6,074 nucleotides of DNA, from NCBI GenBank assembly GCA_017964745.1, contig JAGCRJ010000178.1, forward strand, positions 1-6,074, in the 5' to 3' direction. The notes beneath the pieces were generated by a model. That model was not told where the DNA came from, ran no database searches, and saw only the letters and a program-made list of their open reading frames with translations. Made by a program: the position numbers and the translations under genes. The stretch is from Lachnospiraceae bacterium. Its GTDB lineage: Bacteria > Bacillota > Clostridia > Lachnospirales > Lachnospiraceae. This document shows, one piece after another, positions 6,061 to 6,074 of this stretch (position 1 is its first letter; each line of letters opens with the position of its first letter).

Positions 6061-6074
6061 CGCAGTAAAACTGC
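6061..6074 (-). terminator. Possible terminator hairpin cut by the right edge
   Basis: The minus strand reads GCAG-TTTTA-CTGC followed by GGGG (6061-6057 region) and then ATTTCTTTG. The visible stem is 4-5 bp. If the sequence beyond the edge begins with CCCC, the stem would become about 9 bp and GC-rich, followed by a T-rich run, as expected for an intrinsic terminator of an upstream minus-strand gene. Only half the element can be seen, so the call is tentative. Confidence 0.4.

Overview
The window looks like chromosomal DNA from an anaerobic Clostridia-type member of the Bacillota, most likely the Lachnospiraceae. This taxonomic call is inferred from three things: the protein styles (classical rubrerythrin with CxxC knuckles, a large hybrid sensor kinase, a single-Cache chemoreceptor), the AGGAGG-type ribosome binding sites, and the AT-rich spacers between genes of moderate GC. 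No marker gene here settles it. All five genes lie on the minus strand, so transcription runs from the right edge to the left.

Read in that direction, a short hairpin at the right edge (6061-6074) may end an upstream unit. A good promoter with a perfect TATAAT box (6024-6051) then drives a two-gene unit: an orphan type IV prepilin-like protein (5321-5962) and a MATE-family multidrug/metabolite exporter (3927-5324). The two reading frames overlap by the four bases ATGA, which suggests translational coupling. A 126-bp spacer (3801-3926) follows, holding a 13-bp palindrome and three copies of an AACGGAT motif.

Next comes a 762-residue membrane hybrid histidine kinase (1512-3800) with six predicted membrane helices, HisKA, HATPase_c, one receiver domain and a C-terminal HPt domain. 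Only 43 bp separate it from rubrerythrin (779-1468). This rubrerythrin is unusual in carrying a rubredoxin-like four-cysteine site at both ends of the diiron ferritin-like domain. An intrinsic terminator (731-759) closes that unit.

The last spacer (603-730) holds a perfect 9+9 bp inverted repeat overlapping the -35 region of a sigma-A-type promoter. The promoter serves a chemoreceptor-like protein (602 to beyond the left edge), of which only the two membrane helices and the extracellular Cache sensor are present.

The genes do not form one pathway. They cover surface sensing (chemoreceptor, hybrid kinase), the cell surface and export (prepilin, MATE), and peroxide defence in an anaerobe (rubrerythrin). 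No RNA genes, CRISPR arrays, insertion sequences, phage genes or broken genes were seen, and no intergenic stretch exceeds about 180 bp. The most noteworthy items are the double-rubredoxin rubrerythrin, the prepilin-MATE coupling, and the two operator-like repeat clusters. I see no convincing evidence of a wholly new system.
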